Shown: positions 12,665 through 23,110 of the stretch, piece by piece
How the letters are laid out: each line of letters begins with the position of its first letter
How positions within the stretch are numbered: position 1 is the stretch's first letter
Assembly: GCF_026210795.1 (NCBI RefSeq)
Contig: NC_089433.1
Location: forward strand, 3,993,001-4,057,000
Direction: 5' to 3'
Length of the DNA: 64,000 nucleotides
DNA from: Rhizophagus irregularis
Taxonomy: Eukaryota > Glomeromycota > Glomeromycetes > Glomerales > Glomeraceae
Translations under genes and position numbers: made by a program
Notes under the pieces: generated by a model
What the model saw: the letters and a program-made list of their open reading frames with translations, nothing else
What the model was told of the DNA's origin: nothing
Database searches by the model: none

Positions 12665-12749
12665 TTATTTACTGATCTAGTTTAGTATATAAATGGTCAT
12701 CATCCTTTCGGATGATAACCCATTTATATACTACTAGACTAGTAAATAA
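12665..12749. repeat. Near-perfect long hairpin
   Basis: The two halves (TTATTTACTGATCTAGTTTA at the left and the complement of ACTAGACTAGTAAATAA at the right) pair over almost the whole 85 bases, around a tiny loop at CATCCTTTCGGATGAT. Related AATTAAG words flank both sides. The shape fits a fold-back MITE, or a transcribed hairpin. No target duplication is clear. Confidence 0.55.
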
Positions 12750-13042
12750 CTAATACTTAATTTTGGAATGTCTAAATCTGGAAAATAATCTTTAATAACC
12801 TAATGGAACAATTTATCCCATAGAATTTTCAATATTTGAGCAAGAATATCAATGGTTGATACCTGGATGCTTATTCTAGATAGACCTGATTTTAGCGATG
12901 AATAAAGAATCTATCTTACATTATGTTACACAAAATTCTTGCATGAAATATCAATTTAAAGAGACAGTCTGTCCTTCATCACAAGATGAAGAAACAGCTA
13001 TATCCATTATAATCAAAAATTCAATTACATACGGTTTATTTA

Positions 13043-13216
13043 TCGCCGTTTTCAAAATGGTGTACGCAGTTTATTTGTGATTGTATATTCGAATACCAAT
13101 ATTCGCCCGGTTTTCATCCGTTTTTTTGTCCATATTACGTCCGGTTTTCGTCCGGTTTTCGGTTTTCTTTTTTTTTTATTCAAATTTAACTGCGTACATC
13201 ATTTTGAAAACGGCGA
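13043..13216. mobile_element. MITE with TA target duplication (174 bp)
   Basis: The terminal inverted repeats of about 29 bp begin TCGCCGTTTTCAAAATGGTG; the right end is the near-exact complement. Both ends are flanked by TA (13041-13042, 13217-13218). The middle is a run of CCGGTTTTCGTCCGG words. TA duplication suggests mobilisation by a Tc1/mariner-type transposase. It lies about 600 bp upstream of the F-box gene. The short plus-strand frames on either side merely run into it. Confidence 0.75.
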
Positions 13217-13363
13217 TAATGACTTCATTTAAAATTGATAAAATTTCAGAAAATTTTTTCGATTTTTAATTCTCGAAATTTGATATTGATTATAATGATC
13301 CTTATAAACAATAAAAAGAATTATAGAATTAGATAACGGATAACATGTTATTTTTGATTCCGC

Positions 13364-13460
13364 CGTTGAGTGGTTTTTCGCACCACCTGCACTTTCCATA
13401 AAAAAATTGATTAATAAATAAAAACAAAATAAATATGGAGTAACCAAAGAATTTAGATTT
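13364..13460 (+). pseudogene. Relic of an F-box gene 3' end
   Basis: The words CCTGCACTTTCCATA, TTGATTAATAAATA and ATGGAGTAA...TTTAGAT occur here in the same order as at the extreme 3' end of the intact F-box gene (about 15155-15265). This short piece looks like the leftover of a tandem F-box duplicate. Only about 90 bases are recognisable, with gaps, so the call is tentative. Confidence 0.4.
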
Positions 13461-13808
13461 AAACTTAAATGAATACTGTATGGATTTTAAAATATAAATA
13501 CTAGACACAAATATTCATTACTACAATCACGTGTTTAATAATAAGCATCACAGGTTATTGTAAGACCCTGTTTGATCGTCATTATGGTCGCATGGTATCA
13601 CTCATGGTATCACGGTCGCACAGCACAATTTAATTTGTCCGGAATTTGGTTCCGGTATTTATTATTTTATTTATTTGTTTATTTTTTTTTTTTAAAAAAA
13701 AATAATTTTGACATTTTGATAAAATCATATTTAAAATTGTCTTAAAAAAATTTTTAATTATAAAAGTATTTATTCTAAACCATTTTTCATTATTTTTGGA
13801 TAAAAAGG

Positions 13809-15299
13809 ATGGAAAAACTCAATAAAGATATTCTTTTATTAATATTTGAAGAATTACAAGTCGATTCAAAATCACTCTTTTCTTGTCTAATGGTCAATAG
13901 AATTTGGTGTGAAACGGTAATTCCGATTTTATGGAAAAATCCCTGGTGCTATGAGATAAATTATAGTAATAAAAATTATTTATTTATGATCATTGCTTCA
14001 TATTTATCTGATGATAAAAAAGAATTCCTAAAAAGACAAGGAATACAATTACCATCAGTTTCATTTCAACCACTTTTGTTTGATTATTTATCATTCTGTA
14101 GAAGTATTAATGTAATTACTTTGAATACTATAACTTCTATAACTTCTATTGGTTATAATCAATTTCTTTTACAACAAGAATTTTATTGTCTCTTTATGAA
14201 GAAATTTTCAGAGTTGAAGTGTTTAGATATGAATTTACTTAAACACCAAATATTTTATTTTCCAGGAGCTGAAAATTGTCTTGAATCATTATGTGAACTA
14301 AAATGTGATACATCTAATGATCCTTCATATTTTTATGGATTGGCTCGTATTTGTCAATATATACAGAGACTCATCATTGTTAATACAGTACCAAAGTCCA
14401 ACTCTGGAATTGTTAAATTAATTGAAGTTCAGAAGAATTTAAAATATTTTGAATGGACTGATGATTTTGATGTTGATTATTATACAGATAATCATTATAA
14501 AGAAACCTTTCTTGAATTAGAAAAAAAGGCAGGTTTTCTTAATCATCTTAAACTATTTTTCCTATATATTGATAGTTTTGATTATTATATAATAATGAAA
14601 GGATTACTTCCAAAACTTCATAATATAAAAACTTTAAAATGTAATGAATTTAGTTATATTAATTACAGTATATTGAAGACGTTAGTCTATAATGACATTG
14701 AAGTCCTTGATATAGATTATTTTACAATAAGTGAAACTTTAATCATAATTGAAAATAGTGGTGGACATCTTAAAGAAGTTTCATTAAAACCTTACGATTT
14801 TATATTTGATGATGATAATTTTAGTGATAAATCTCTCATTTTTATCCGTAAAATTTATGAAAATTGTCCTTTGATTGAATATCTATCACTTGCACTTTTT
14901 CCATCAAGAAATCATTTCATTGAATTTGAAAAATTATTACAAGTTTGTCAAAATCTGAAGTCATTATTATTAATTACATCAAATTATTATACTTACGAGA
15001 CTGAAGAAGAAATTTTAGAAAATAGAAAAGAAATATTAAAAATATTAATTAAATCAGCACCAATTAATCTAAGAGAAATTAGATTTTTTGATGATTTTAA
15101 TTTCTCTTTGGAAGTCTTGGAGGAAGAATTATTAAAAAAATGGAGAGACCGACCTGCACTTTCCATACTTACATCCAATTCTATTTATGAAGGAGAAGAT
15201 TATAAAAATTTGATTAATAAATATAAAAATAATGGAGTAATTAAAAGTTTTAGATGTGAACCTATTATGAACGTAGAAGATATGAACTTTAAAATATGA
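13809..15299 (+). CDS. F-box protein with LRR-like C-terminal region
   Basis: A single uninterrupted frame of 496 residues. The N-terminus MEKLNKDILLLIFEELQVDS, followed by LFSCLMVNRIWCETVIPILWKNPW, is the typical F-box plus C-W-x-P-W extension of the large Rhizophagus F-box families. The remainder has spaced leucine-rich segments (LKCLDMNLL, LHNIKTLKCNEF, EVLDIDYFTISETL, CQNLKSLLLI), as in degenerate LRR solenoids. F-box proteins recruit substrates to SCF (Skp1-Cullin1) ubiquitin ligases; the target is unknown. The start is the first ATG and fits family N-termini. It complements the BTB genes as another ubiquitin-adaptor-type family. The flanks carry MITEs on both sides and a relic of a second F-box copy upstream. 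Confidence 0.88.
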   Translation: MEKLNKDILLLIFEELQVDSKSLFSCLMVNRIWCETVIPILWKNPWCYEINYSNKNYLFMIIASYLSDDKKEFLKRQGIQLPSVSFQPLLFDYLSFCRSINVITLNTITSITSIGYNQFLLQQEFYCLFMKKFSELKCLDMNLLKHQIFYFPGAENCLESLCELKCDTSNDPSYFYGLARICQYIQRLIIVNTVPKSNSGIVKLIEVQKNLKYFEWTDDFDVDYYTDNHYKETFLELEKKAGFLNHLKLFFLYIDSFDYYIIMKGLLPKLHNIKTLKCNEFSYINYSILKTLVYNDIEVLDIDYFTISETLIIIENSGGHLKEVSLKPYDFIFDDDNFSDKSLIFIRKIYENCPLIEYLSLALFPSRNHFIEFEKLLQVCQNLKSLLLITSNYYTYETEEEILENRKEILKILIKSAPINLREIRFFDDFNFSLEVLEEELLKKWRDRPALSILTSNSIYEGEDYKNLINKYKNNGVIKSFRCEPIMNVEDMNFKI

Positions 15300-15434
15300 A
15301 TCATTGCCACGCTTTTAGTTAATTCTTTTATATTAGAAATTAGTATGTAGAGTATATAATGTATTAGCCTATTAGGTTCTTTTTATTTATCGCCATTTTC
15401 GAATTAGTGTGATCAGTCACATTTTTGCTATTTA

Positions 15435-16016
15435 TAGCCGTTTGCAAAATTGTGTAGTTAGGCGTCGATCATAATATCATGGAAAATTCCCAGATTTCCA
15501 ACTTATCATTGAATAAACTTCGTAATATTAAAGATTTCCCCAGATTCCCTGACAAATATTATTGCTATATTACTACCAAAAACCATAAATAAAGTTAAAA
15601 ATAAATTCTACAGCTAAATTTCGATCATTTTAAATGAAATTTAACGGCTTTTATAAACAAAATATTTAGTATGCCTCCAGTTTATAGTGAGGATTTAAAA
15701 ACAACATATAATATATTTTCGGTGCTTAGTTATTATACATTAACATTTTTTTTGTTGTAAGTCAATTCCACAGTATAAACACATTCGGCACCCAAAGCAG
15801 TTTCCTTGTTTACTTAAGTTTAGTATATTGTGTATCAGCTATTATTTTTTTTATAATTTGGATATAATTTAAGAAATTTGAGTTTGATTTTATTTTGGCT
15901 TATAAAGTTTAATTTTGAGCTAAATTTAGTTAATGATCTTGATTTTTTGATTTCCCGATTTCCTTTATACATACATGTGATAAAAACCACTGACTACACC
16001 TTTTTGCAAACGGCTA
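15435..16016. mobile_element. MITE-like element with inverted ends (about 580 bp)
   Basis: The left end TAGCCGTTTGCAAAATTGTG and the right end, the complement of CACCTTTTTGCAAACGGCTA, form imperfect terminal inverted repeats of about 28 bp. TA is found on both sides (15433-15434, 16017-16018). The inside has no recognisable coding capacity. The ends resemble those of the 174-bp MITE at 13043, so both may belong to one superfamily. A third similar terminus (TTTATCGCCATTTTCGAATT) lies just outside at about 15384 and may be a solo end. Confidence 0.6.
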
Positions 16017-16018
16017 TA

Positions 16019-16560
16019 AATAAAATGTTGAATTTCGAAATTACAAAAATAAACTATCACGTGCAATCATAAATTTTATTTGTTCTACGTAATTCTAAGC
16101 CACTGTTGTATCACTTTCATTATAATTTTTTATCGTGGTCACGTTCATTTTGCTACTAGTAGCATATAAACAATTCCTAATTTGACTCTGGAGATTCACA
16201 ATTCCCAAAACAATTACTATAACGTGTAATAAAAAGTTTTTATTTTTCACAGGTAAACTCAAATGTTAATAATTGAATGGTAAAAAATAGTTATACCCTT
16301 TTTAAATTCTTTCATAAAAAATTTTTTTCATGTTATATATCCATGAAAATAAAATTATATAATGTCATATGATGTTATTAAAAAAAAAGAAAAAAAAAGA
16401 AATAATTCTCAAAATAGGTCAAACTCATATAACTTACAAGCAAAAAGCAGGCTGGTTGTATATTTACAATGGGGTTAAATAATCGAGGCATTGCCACATA
16501 TCATTCCTAAGGTAGAAATGATAAGATGATTTTTTTCCAAAAAAGTATCAAATAATTTTA
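16019..16560. other. Gene-free stretch
   Basis: AT-rich with an A/G tract at about 16380-16402. Nothing coding is recognised; it separates the MITE from the 3' end of the monooxygenase pseudogene. Confidence 0.35.
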
Positions 16561-18093
16561 TTAATACAAACAAAAAATTCTATAAAAGTTTATCATAGCG
16601 TTTATAACCTTCAAAATGCTATCTCTAATTATGATGCCAAAAGGTCCAAGTGGCATAGAAGTCTTAAATGTGGCAGTTCTAGATTTTAATATGTCAGCAG
16701 ATGTTCGCTTTAATATTTCTTTTTCATAAAAGAAATATTGCTGTCCGTATATTTAAGTAATGCTTGAGAAGGTTTATCAGCATCTTGAATAGCATTATTT
16801 GCTCCTAATCCCAATATAGGACTCATAGCATGAGCAGCATCACCTAATAACACAACTCGGCTACTTGTCCATGATTTGATAGACATTGGATCAATATCTC
16901 GCATCATTCTTCATTGTACAGGATTATAAGTTTTAAATGGAAACTTTATTGGATCATTTGGAATTGTTTTAGGTGCCAAGTCCATAATTCTATTAATAAA
17001 TCAGCCAATTCACAATCTGGTCTTAATGTTCGAATTAATCGTTTAACATGTTCGATAACTAATGCAGGATCATTATCATCAACTTTAACTTTATCGGATT
17101 CAATATATATGAAGCTGTGCAAATTTACATCAACGCTATCCAATTCGGAGAGATAAGAATAGACTAATGTTACTCTATAATGAGGTTCACTTTTCTCATC
17201 TTGTTTGATTGGTATTAAGCGTGTCAGCATAAGCGTTGAATCTCCTTTTGTTCCAAGAGCTTTACGGACCAAAAAGTTTCCATGGATTTTATTTGCCTTG
17301 TCCATAAGATGTTGAGGTACGGAAACATCCGCACTAACATGGGTTATTCCATAATCAATGATTTGTAATTCGGGTAATTTGTGTTTTCGTATTAATAGAA
17401 AAAAAATGTTTGTTATTTAAGAATAATTCAAATAATAGATATTATTTAAAAAAATCTTATAACTTACTTGGAGAATTAATTCCATCTGTGCCAACTAAAA
17501 TATTACAAAATTCTTGTGAACCATCTTCAAAAAATACCCAAACTCCTCCTTCAGTCTCTACATATTTAATACATTTTTTATTCCATTGAACTGGTACGCC
17601 TTCTAATAAAACATCTAAGTCTATTACGATAAGTGATAATTGATGATAGGCCACGAGATATTTTTGCAATTTCATAAACATCTTTAAATGGTTTAGTTGG
17701 AGGGGTAAGTAGAACACTTCCTATTTGATCAGTGATAGTTATTCCATGAGTTTCTACACCAGGAATGGGATTTGGTATGGCTTTTGGAAGGTTTGAAGCG
17801 ATTGAGGATGGAACACAGTTTAAAAGAGATCGAGCTCCATAATTGGACAAGCCTATATGATATCCTTGCCATCGATCTAATACGTGACAGTATGAGTGAG
17901 TTAATTTTAAAGTTTTTAACATAATATTTAACTAGAAAATTAGAAATTTTTATATCTGTAGGACTAGTTGCACGTTCAAAGATTTTTACGTTGAATTCTT
18001 TTTTGTCCTTGTTCTTTATTAAGGCATGATAGAGTTAAGTCCTCCTAGACCTGCACCGACAATAATAATTGTTGGAATTTTTTCTTGTTGCAT
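16561..18093 (-). pseudogene. FAD-dependent monooxygenase, broken
   Basis: The minus strand contains the dinucleotide-binding start (MQQEKIPTIIIVGAGLGGL, GxGxxG), then FNVKIFERATSP, RWQGYHIGLSNYG, VYEIAKISRGL, WVFFEDGSQEFCN-ILVGTDGINSP, the long middle region VRKALGTKGDSTLMLTRL, and the second FAD motif RVVLLGDAAHAM with GLGANNAIQDA. This order is that of p-hydroxybenzoate/salicylate-hydroxylase-like flavoproteins. The pieces lie in different frames: shifts near 18045, 17610, 16960 and 16720, and a stop replacing W in VQWRMM near 16911. An intron at about 17380-17465 keeps a GTAAGT donor but shows no good acceptor. The C-terminal tail reads to a stop at 16561. A former oxidoreductase, now non-functional. 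Confidence 0.8.
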
Positions 18094-19130
18094 TCTTAAT
18101 GAAATTATGATTTGTGTAAAAATTCAAAAATTGTTATGATTAAAATTTTTAATGTAATTTAAATTTGTTCTGAAAAAATCGAGAAACATTTTTCTAGCGG
18201 ATTTATTTATAAGAAAATAAGGTCTTTGCCAAGAAAAAACGAAACAAACGTTAACGTAACTTTATCGTTGCGTAATTCTTTTTTAAGTTATTGTATTAAC
18301 GTTTAAGTATTGATCAAGAATAAATTTTTACCATTGCCGATATTTATCCTATTTCGTTATTTCTGTCCCATGAAAAATTGCTATAAACGTCACATGCCAA
18401 GTCAAGTGTAATGTCGTATAACTATTTTCTAGAAATAAATGACATCATTATTTAATTTTAATTTCTCGGAAAATTATTTTACCATAAAATTTTACCACGA
18501 AATTTCTGTGGTAAATTGTAACAAACATTATCAAAGAAAATTTCTTGATTGTAAATAATCACCTACATGAATCTTATTATTATATTATTATTTAATTGAT
18601 TATTTACGAAAAATGTAATTATATTAATACTTCTTATAATAATTAATACAAAGTAATTAAACTATTATTGACCATTTTTCCGAACTAACTTGTTATAATA
18701 CATTCGAACTAACTCGTTACTCGTTATAATTATTTAGTATCAAACATACTATATATTTACGATTACATGAACCATATTCTATAAATTTCTAAACTAGTTC
18801 TTGTTTCAATTAAATTCTTTTACAACTTCCTTTCAATCTCGTTTTAATTCATCCATACTAATCATTTCATCCAACATTATGATCAGAATTGAAATGACAA
18901 AGATCCGTAGATAAAAGTGATGGCGCAAGCTCATTCCTACACATAACATGGCGGCTTTTTATAAATGAAGAAAAATTAAATTATTATACATATTAATTTT
19001 AATTTTACAAATGTGTAATTAATTATAGCTTATATCTTTTACGAATTCAAAAATTTGAACCAGTTGTTCCTTCAAGAGACTTTATAATAAAGAAGTAAAA
19101 AATTAATATTTTAATAAGAGTAATATTTCG
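18094..19130. other. Gene-free stretch
   Basis: Upstream side of the monooxygenase pseudogene, AT-rich. No coding sequence, repeat array or hairpin stood out. Confidence 0.35.
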
Positions 19131-19139
19131 TAGGATTTA

Positions 19140-19450
19140 CGTAACGGCAAACCTGCAATAGAGATACTTCAAACGTAATCTGCTGTACTTCTACATATTC
19201 ATCTGGTTTCGTCACTTTTATTAATTCACCAATAACAAAAAGTCCATTGATCTAAATATAACGTGGTTCGATATTTAAATAAGTCAAATCAAAATGATTT
19301 TCTTAAAAGATAATCCTTACAATATATCAACATGGATAAGATTTAAATTATTAGATATAATTGATGCGAGAAATAATTTTTTCTTATCAATGACGATAAA
19401 TGCCTCATTTGATAATTCTAAGAGAAATGTTCCAGCTCCAATCTATATAT
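19140..19450 (-). pseudogene. Possible eroded gene fragment, unrecognised
   Basis: The minus strand reads two peptide stretches with normal-looking composition: IGAGTFLLELSNEAFIVIDK (about 19440-19320) and, in another frame, FVIGELIKVTKPDEYVEVQQ followed by ITFEVSLLQ (about 19250-19150). The stretch between contains stops, and I do not recognise the family. It may be the relic of a host gene, or chance. Another weakly coding-like minus-strand stretch lies at about 19665-19750. Confidence 0.25.
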
Positions 19451-19754
19451 ATATATATATTATACATAGTATAATTAGTACATCTAAAATTTGAATCTCC
19501 TTGGAGAAAGAACAGATTTATTTAAATAATTTATATGTTCTTTGTTGAAGTTGATGCTATTTCTTGTTCTCAAATTTTTTTTACATAAAAATCCGATCTA
19601 TTCCAAAGCCATTTTCAACGTGTCTATTTTTATTAAAATTAGAAACTGATTTAATAATCTATAGAAAAGATTCGATAATCAATTCCAATCCATACGGTGA
19701 GCAACCATGTGGGTATATAATGATTAACCATTTCGAAGATATTTGGTAGAAGTA

Positions 19755-20320
19755 TAATGGAACAATCTTATAGGAAACATTAAATAACTAATAACTTTAA
19801 ATTGTGTATACAAAAAATAAATAATAAAAAATATTGTTATTATCTATTTATCATTATCATTTCATATAAATTTTAATGTAATGAGTTTGTAATACTAAAG
19901 TCACGTAATAATAAATTTGACCGAAGATCGAGCGGTATTAAATTTATTTTTTCTAAAAATAGTTAAATGAAATTAACTTTGCCAAAGTTTCAGATTCATT
20001 CTCTGACAAAACTCTCAGGTTTTGTCTACTACATTAACAAGGGACTATAGAAAATATAATAAATTATTGAATGCAAACAAAACAATCATATTTATAAACC
20101 TATAAAATAAGAATGTTTTCTTAAAAAAAGCTCTTAGATCCTAGTACTTAAATTTAGAATTCATTTTTTCATAAATAAATCAAATCAGATGATTAATAAC
20201 ATTCAAAAAATTTTTCAGCGAAATTTTTTTGCGATTTATCAAATACCGAAATATAAGTTTTAAGGAGTTCAACTTATATCGAAAGGTTTTAAAGGTATTT
20301 CAACTTATAAGATTTATAAC
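19755..20320. other. Gene-free stretch
   Basis: AT-rich, no supported coding region. From about 20330 the sequence begins to resemble the upstream region of BTB copy 8 (about 35330-35580), so the promoter-proximal part probably starts there. Confidence 0.35.
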
Positions 20321-20329
20321 GTGGAAGAC

Positions 20330-20629
20330 GATTTGGTTTTAATTTCGTTTGTTGTCGCTACAATATTGGCTCTGACATATACTGTAATTCATGATAACTG
20401 TAGAATTTGGGCAAAGTACACGTCTTGTCAAAAGAAATGGACGTCAATCAAAATAACTATAATTTTTTTTTTTCGTTTTAAATAGATAGATCGGCACTGA
20501 CGCCGACATTATGTAATGACCAAAAAAGGAAAAAGACTTTTCATATATAGTTTGGAGTCCTATTGTTGTACAACATTTAATTATAATTTTTTTTTTCTTT
20601 TTATTTTTTTTAAAAAAAAGACGAAAAAT
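20330..20629 (+). promoter_or_regulatory. Upstream region of BTB copy 3 (T-tract/A-tract class)
   Basis: Words shared with the upstream region of copy 8 include CAATATTGGCTCT / CAACATTGGCTCT, CGCCGACATTATGTAATG / GGCCGACATCGTATAATG, and TTGTACAAC close to the gene. Directly before the ATG is a T-rich tract changing to an A-rich tract (TTTTTTTAAAAAAAAGACGA), seen also before copies 8, 10 and 11. It is a conserved 5' module; its function is inferred. Confidence 0.5.
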
Positions 20630-22156
20630 ATGTCTAATCAATTTTTTTCGAAATTAAGTCAAAATTACATTGAATTATTAGAAGAAGATGAATATTATGA
20701 TATTACGATTGAAGTTGGTGAAGACCCTAATGTAAAAATTCTCCGTGCTCATATGAGTATTCTATGTTGCCGTTCTCCGTATTTACGAAGAATTTTGACT
20801 TCTAATAAAAAGAATAAAGATAATGCTTTAGTTCACATCAAGTTACCAAATATATCACCGGAAATCTTTCAAATTATTTTAAAGTAAGTTTGCAGACAAA
20901 TAATACATAATTTTATTATTATAATACCAGCAAATTTTATTCATATTCAAATTCAAACTTCACATTCTTAATTTAGATTTATTTATGGTGGTATTCTCCC
21001 ATTGAATGGGCGAGATAATTCGGAAATTATTAAGATTATGTTGGCTGCGGATGAGTTTCTTCTTCAGGAACTTGTTGATTATATACAAAATTATTTAATT
21101 GAAAATAAATCCGAATGGATGGAACAGAATTTTGAACTTGTTCATCGAACAAGTTTTCAATCCAATTCTTTATTACAACTTCAACAATTTTGTACAGATT
21201 TTATGGTAAAATCTCCAGAAAAAATATTTAAATCACTTGATTTCACTTCACTTCCTGAAAAATCTTTAGTTCAACTTATTAAAAGGGACGATTTACAAAT
21301 GAAGGAGATTGAAGTTTGGGAACATGTATTAAAATGGGGTCTTGCACAAAATCCTACACTTCTTCCAGATCCTAATACTTGGTCAGATGATGATTTCAAA
21401 ACAATGGAAAATACTTTACAACATTGTTTATCTTTAATTAGATTTTTTAGTTTATCATCTAAAGAATTTTTACAAAAAATTCATCCTTATAAAAACCTTT
21501 TAAAACGTAAACTTTACGAAACTTTGTTAAATTTTCATTTGGATCCCGATTTTGATTCAACTGACAATATTTCACTTCCCAGAAATCCTAAAATTGATGG
21601 AATTATTGATTCAAAAATTGTAAATAATTTAGATATTATTTCAACAATTTCAAGATGTATTGCTGATGTTAATAGCAAAATTTCGCATGTCAGAAAATTT
21701 CATTTACCGTACAATTTTCAATTATTATTAAGAGGAAGTCGAGATGGATTTACACCTAAAAAATTTCACGAATTATGTAATGATATATCTCATACCGTTA
21801 CATTTATTAAAGTAAAAGGAACAGATGAAATTATTGGTGGATATAATCCGTTAATATGGAGGAGATCTTCTGGTAGTTGGGATAAAACTAAAGATAGTTT
21901 TATTTTTTCTTTCAAAAATAATGATGTCAAAGATGCAATTATTAGTAATATAGAAAATATAGATTATGCAATATATTGTCGATATGACCATGGTTCGCGT
22001 TTCGGTGATGATATTGTCATGCATGCTTCTGGTGGGGAATGCGCATATTACAATGATATTCGTTGTAAAAAGGTGCAATATAATAAAAAGATAAGAGATA
22101 CCGAGGGTAATTTTTCCATAGATGATTATGAAGTATTTCAAATAGTAAAGAGATAA
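20630..22156 (+). CDS. BTB-BACK-TLDc protein (copy 3)
   Basis: Exon 1 is 20630-20883 and exon 2 is 20977-22156; the intron starts GTAAGT and ends TTTAG, phase 2 inside codon 85. The result is 477 residues: BTB (about 1-120), BACK (about 125-235), TLDc from about residue 315, with FQLLLRGSRDGFTPKKFHEL at about 332. The start MSNQFFSKLSQNYIE is chosen because it aligns with every paralogue; the frame upstream stays open but is not conserved. The protein ends DYEVFQIVKR. From 21308 on, its sequence is repeated at 24017, so the last ~280 residues are identical to those of copy 4. A Cullin-3 adaptor role is inferred from BTB-BACK. Confidence 0.92.
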
Positions 22157-22159
22157 GGC

Positions 22160-22410
22160 TGCTCCAAGCCAATTCTTTGTTTAACATAACATAGGGGCCC
22201 CAATCTAGGGGGGGGGGAGGGTAATATTGGCCAAAATTTTGACCAAAAGAGTGAGCAAAAATTTTGGATGATAATTCCGGCCAAGACTTAAAGATTTGTA
22301 TAATTCCGGCCTAAATTACATGTATTTTTTTTACATAAAAAATCCAAAAACAGGGGGGAGGGGGTTATGTTAAACGAAAAATTGAATTGGTGCGGCCTAA
22401 ATGCAGTATT
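22160..22410. mobile_element. MITE-like element downstream of copy 3
   Basis: GTTTAACATAAC at 22179-22190 and its perfect complement at 22364-22375 form the core of inverted ends. Outside them the match continues loosely (CCAATTC-TTT on the left, complement of AAATTGAATTGG on the right). The inside holds two copies of ATAATTCCGGCC and two long G-runs. The word ATTCCGGCC also occurs in the intron MITE at 23423. An identical copy lies in the second duplication unit at about 24869-25117. No coding content. Confidence 0.5.
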
Positions 22411-22917
22411 ATCAAATAAGTTGTATCGATCTTATTTGAAATGAAATAAGAATACTTTTATTAGATTATTATTTAATATGTTTCACTTTATAAACATTGT
22501 ATTTGTGAAATCTTTTAACTCGACTCTAAATTAACATTTCATTTGTTTCATTTGTAAATTAAATTATTATCATACTTAATAAATATTTCTAAAATTCCAT
22601 TAGGAAAAAAAAACCTTCGATAAATATGGCTCCAATTCTCATATCTCGAAGTTTTTTAATATATATTTATACAGTTGACTTTCATCAGTTTTTTCTTTAG
22701 CAAAACTTTTGAGAATGATCAGTGGAAAGAGTTCTTTTCCTGATTAAAAAATATATTCATTACAACGAAGGATAAAAAGATAAATGATAATTAGTCGCTT
22801 CCTTATGATTCCAAAAGGAATCAATTAAATTATTTTAACCAAATGGCCAAAAAGTACGTAATTTATGATTCGATCGAGAGTAAATACTCTCATCAGCTGA
22901 TCGCAGTACTTGTCCTA
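22410..22917. other. Intergenic stretch between copies 3 and 4
   Basis: It holds the 3' flank of copy 3 and the distal upstream region of copy 4. Near 22878-22893 is the perfect inverted repeat GAGAGTA-AA-TACTCTC. No gene is seen. The stretch repeats at about 25117-25624. Confidence 0.4.
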
Positions 22918-22980
22918 TGGCGCAGTAAAATTCTATTTTGGAAAGAATTACGTTAATACTTATTCAATTTAACCATATCA
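22918..22980 (+). promoter_or_regulatory. Conserved upstream block of BTB copy 4
   Basis: The block begins TGGCGCAGTAAAATTCTATT and continues through TTGGAAAGAATTACGTTAAT to AATTTAACCATAT. Nearly the same 60-odd bases occur upstream of copies 5, 6 and 7, at 80-130 bases from the start codon, although the surrounding intergenic sequence has diverged more. Conservation and fixed position suggest a core promoter or transcription-factor site. No experimental link is known to me. Confidence 0.55.
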
Positions 22981-23110
22981 ACCACACCTGAAACAATTAC
23001 TACAATTACTTTCAAATAAGTAAACGATAAGCATAATAAATTTACACAATATTAACCACAAATTATTTTTTGAGTCGACGCTACCTCAATTTCAATTTTA
23101 AATATAAATT

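Noticed and set aside
12898-13269. Two short plus-strand frames next to each other
   Set aside because: They run into the 174-bp MITE and show no family features.
21851-22141. Minus-strand frames opposite TLDc, repeated in several copies (e.g. 24560, 27198, 29254, 36858)
   Set aside because: They are antisense shadows of a conserved coding region; conservation comes from the sense strand.
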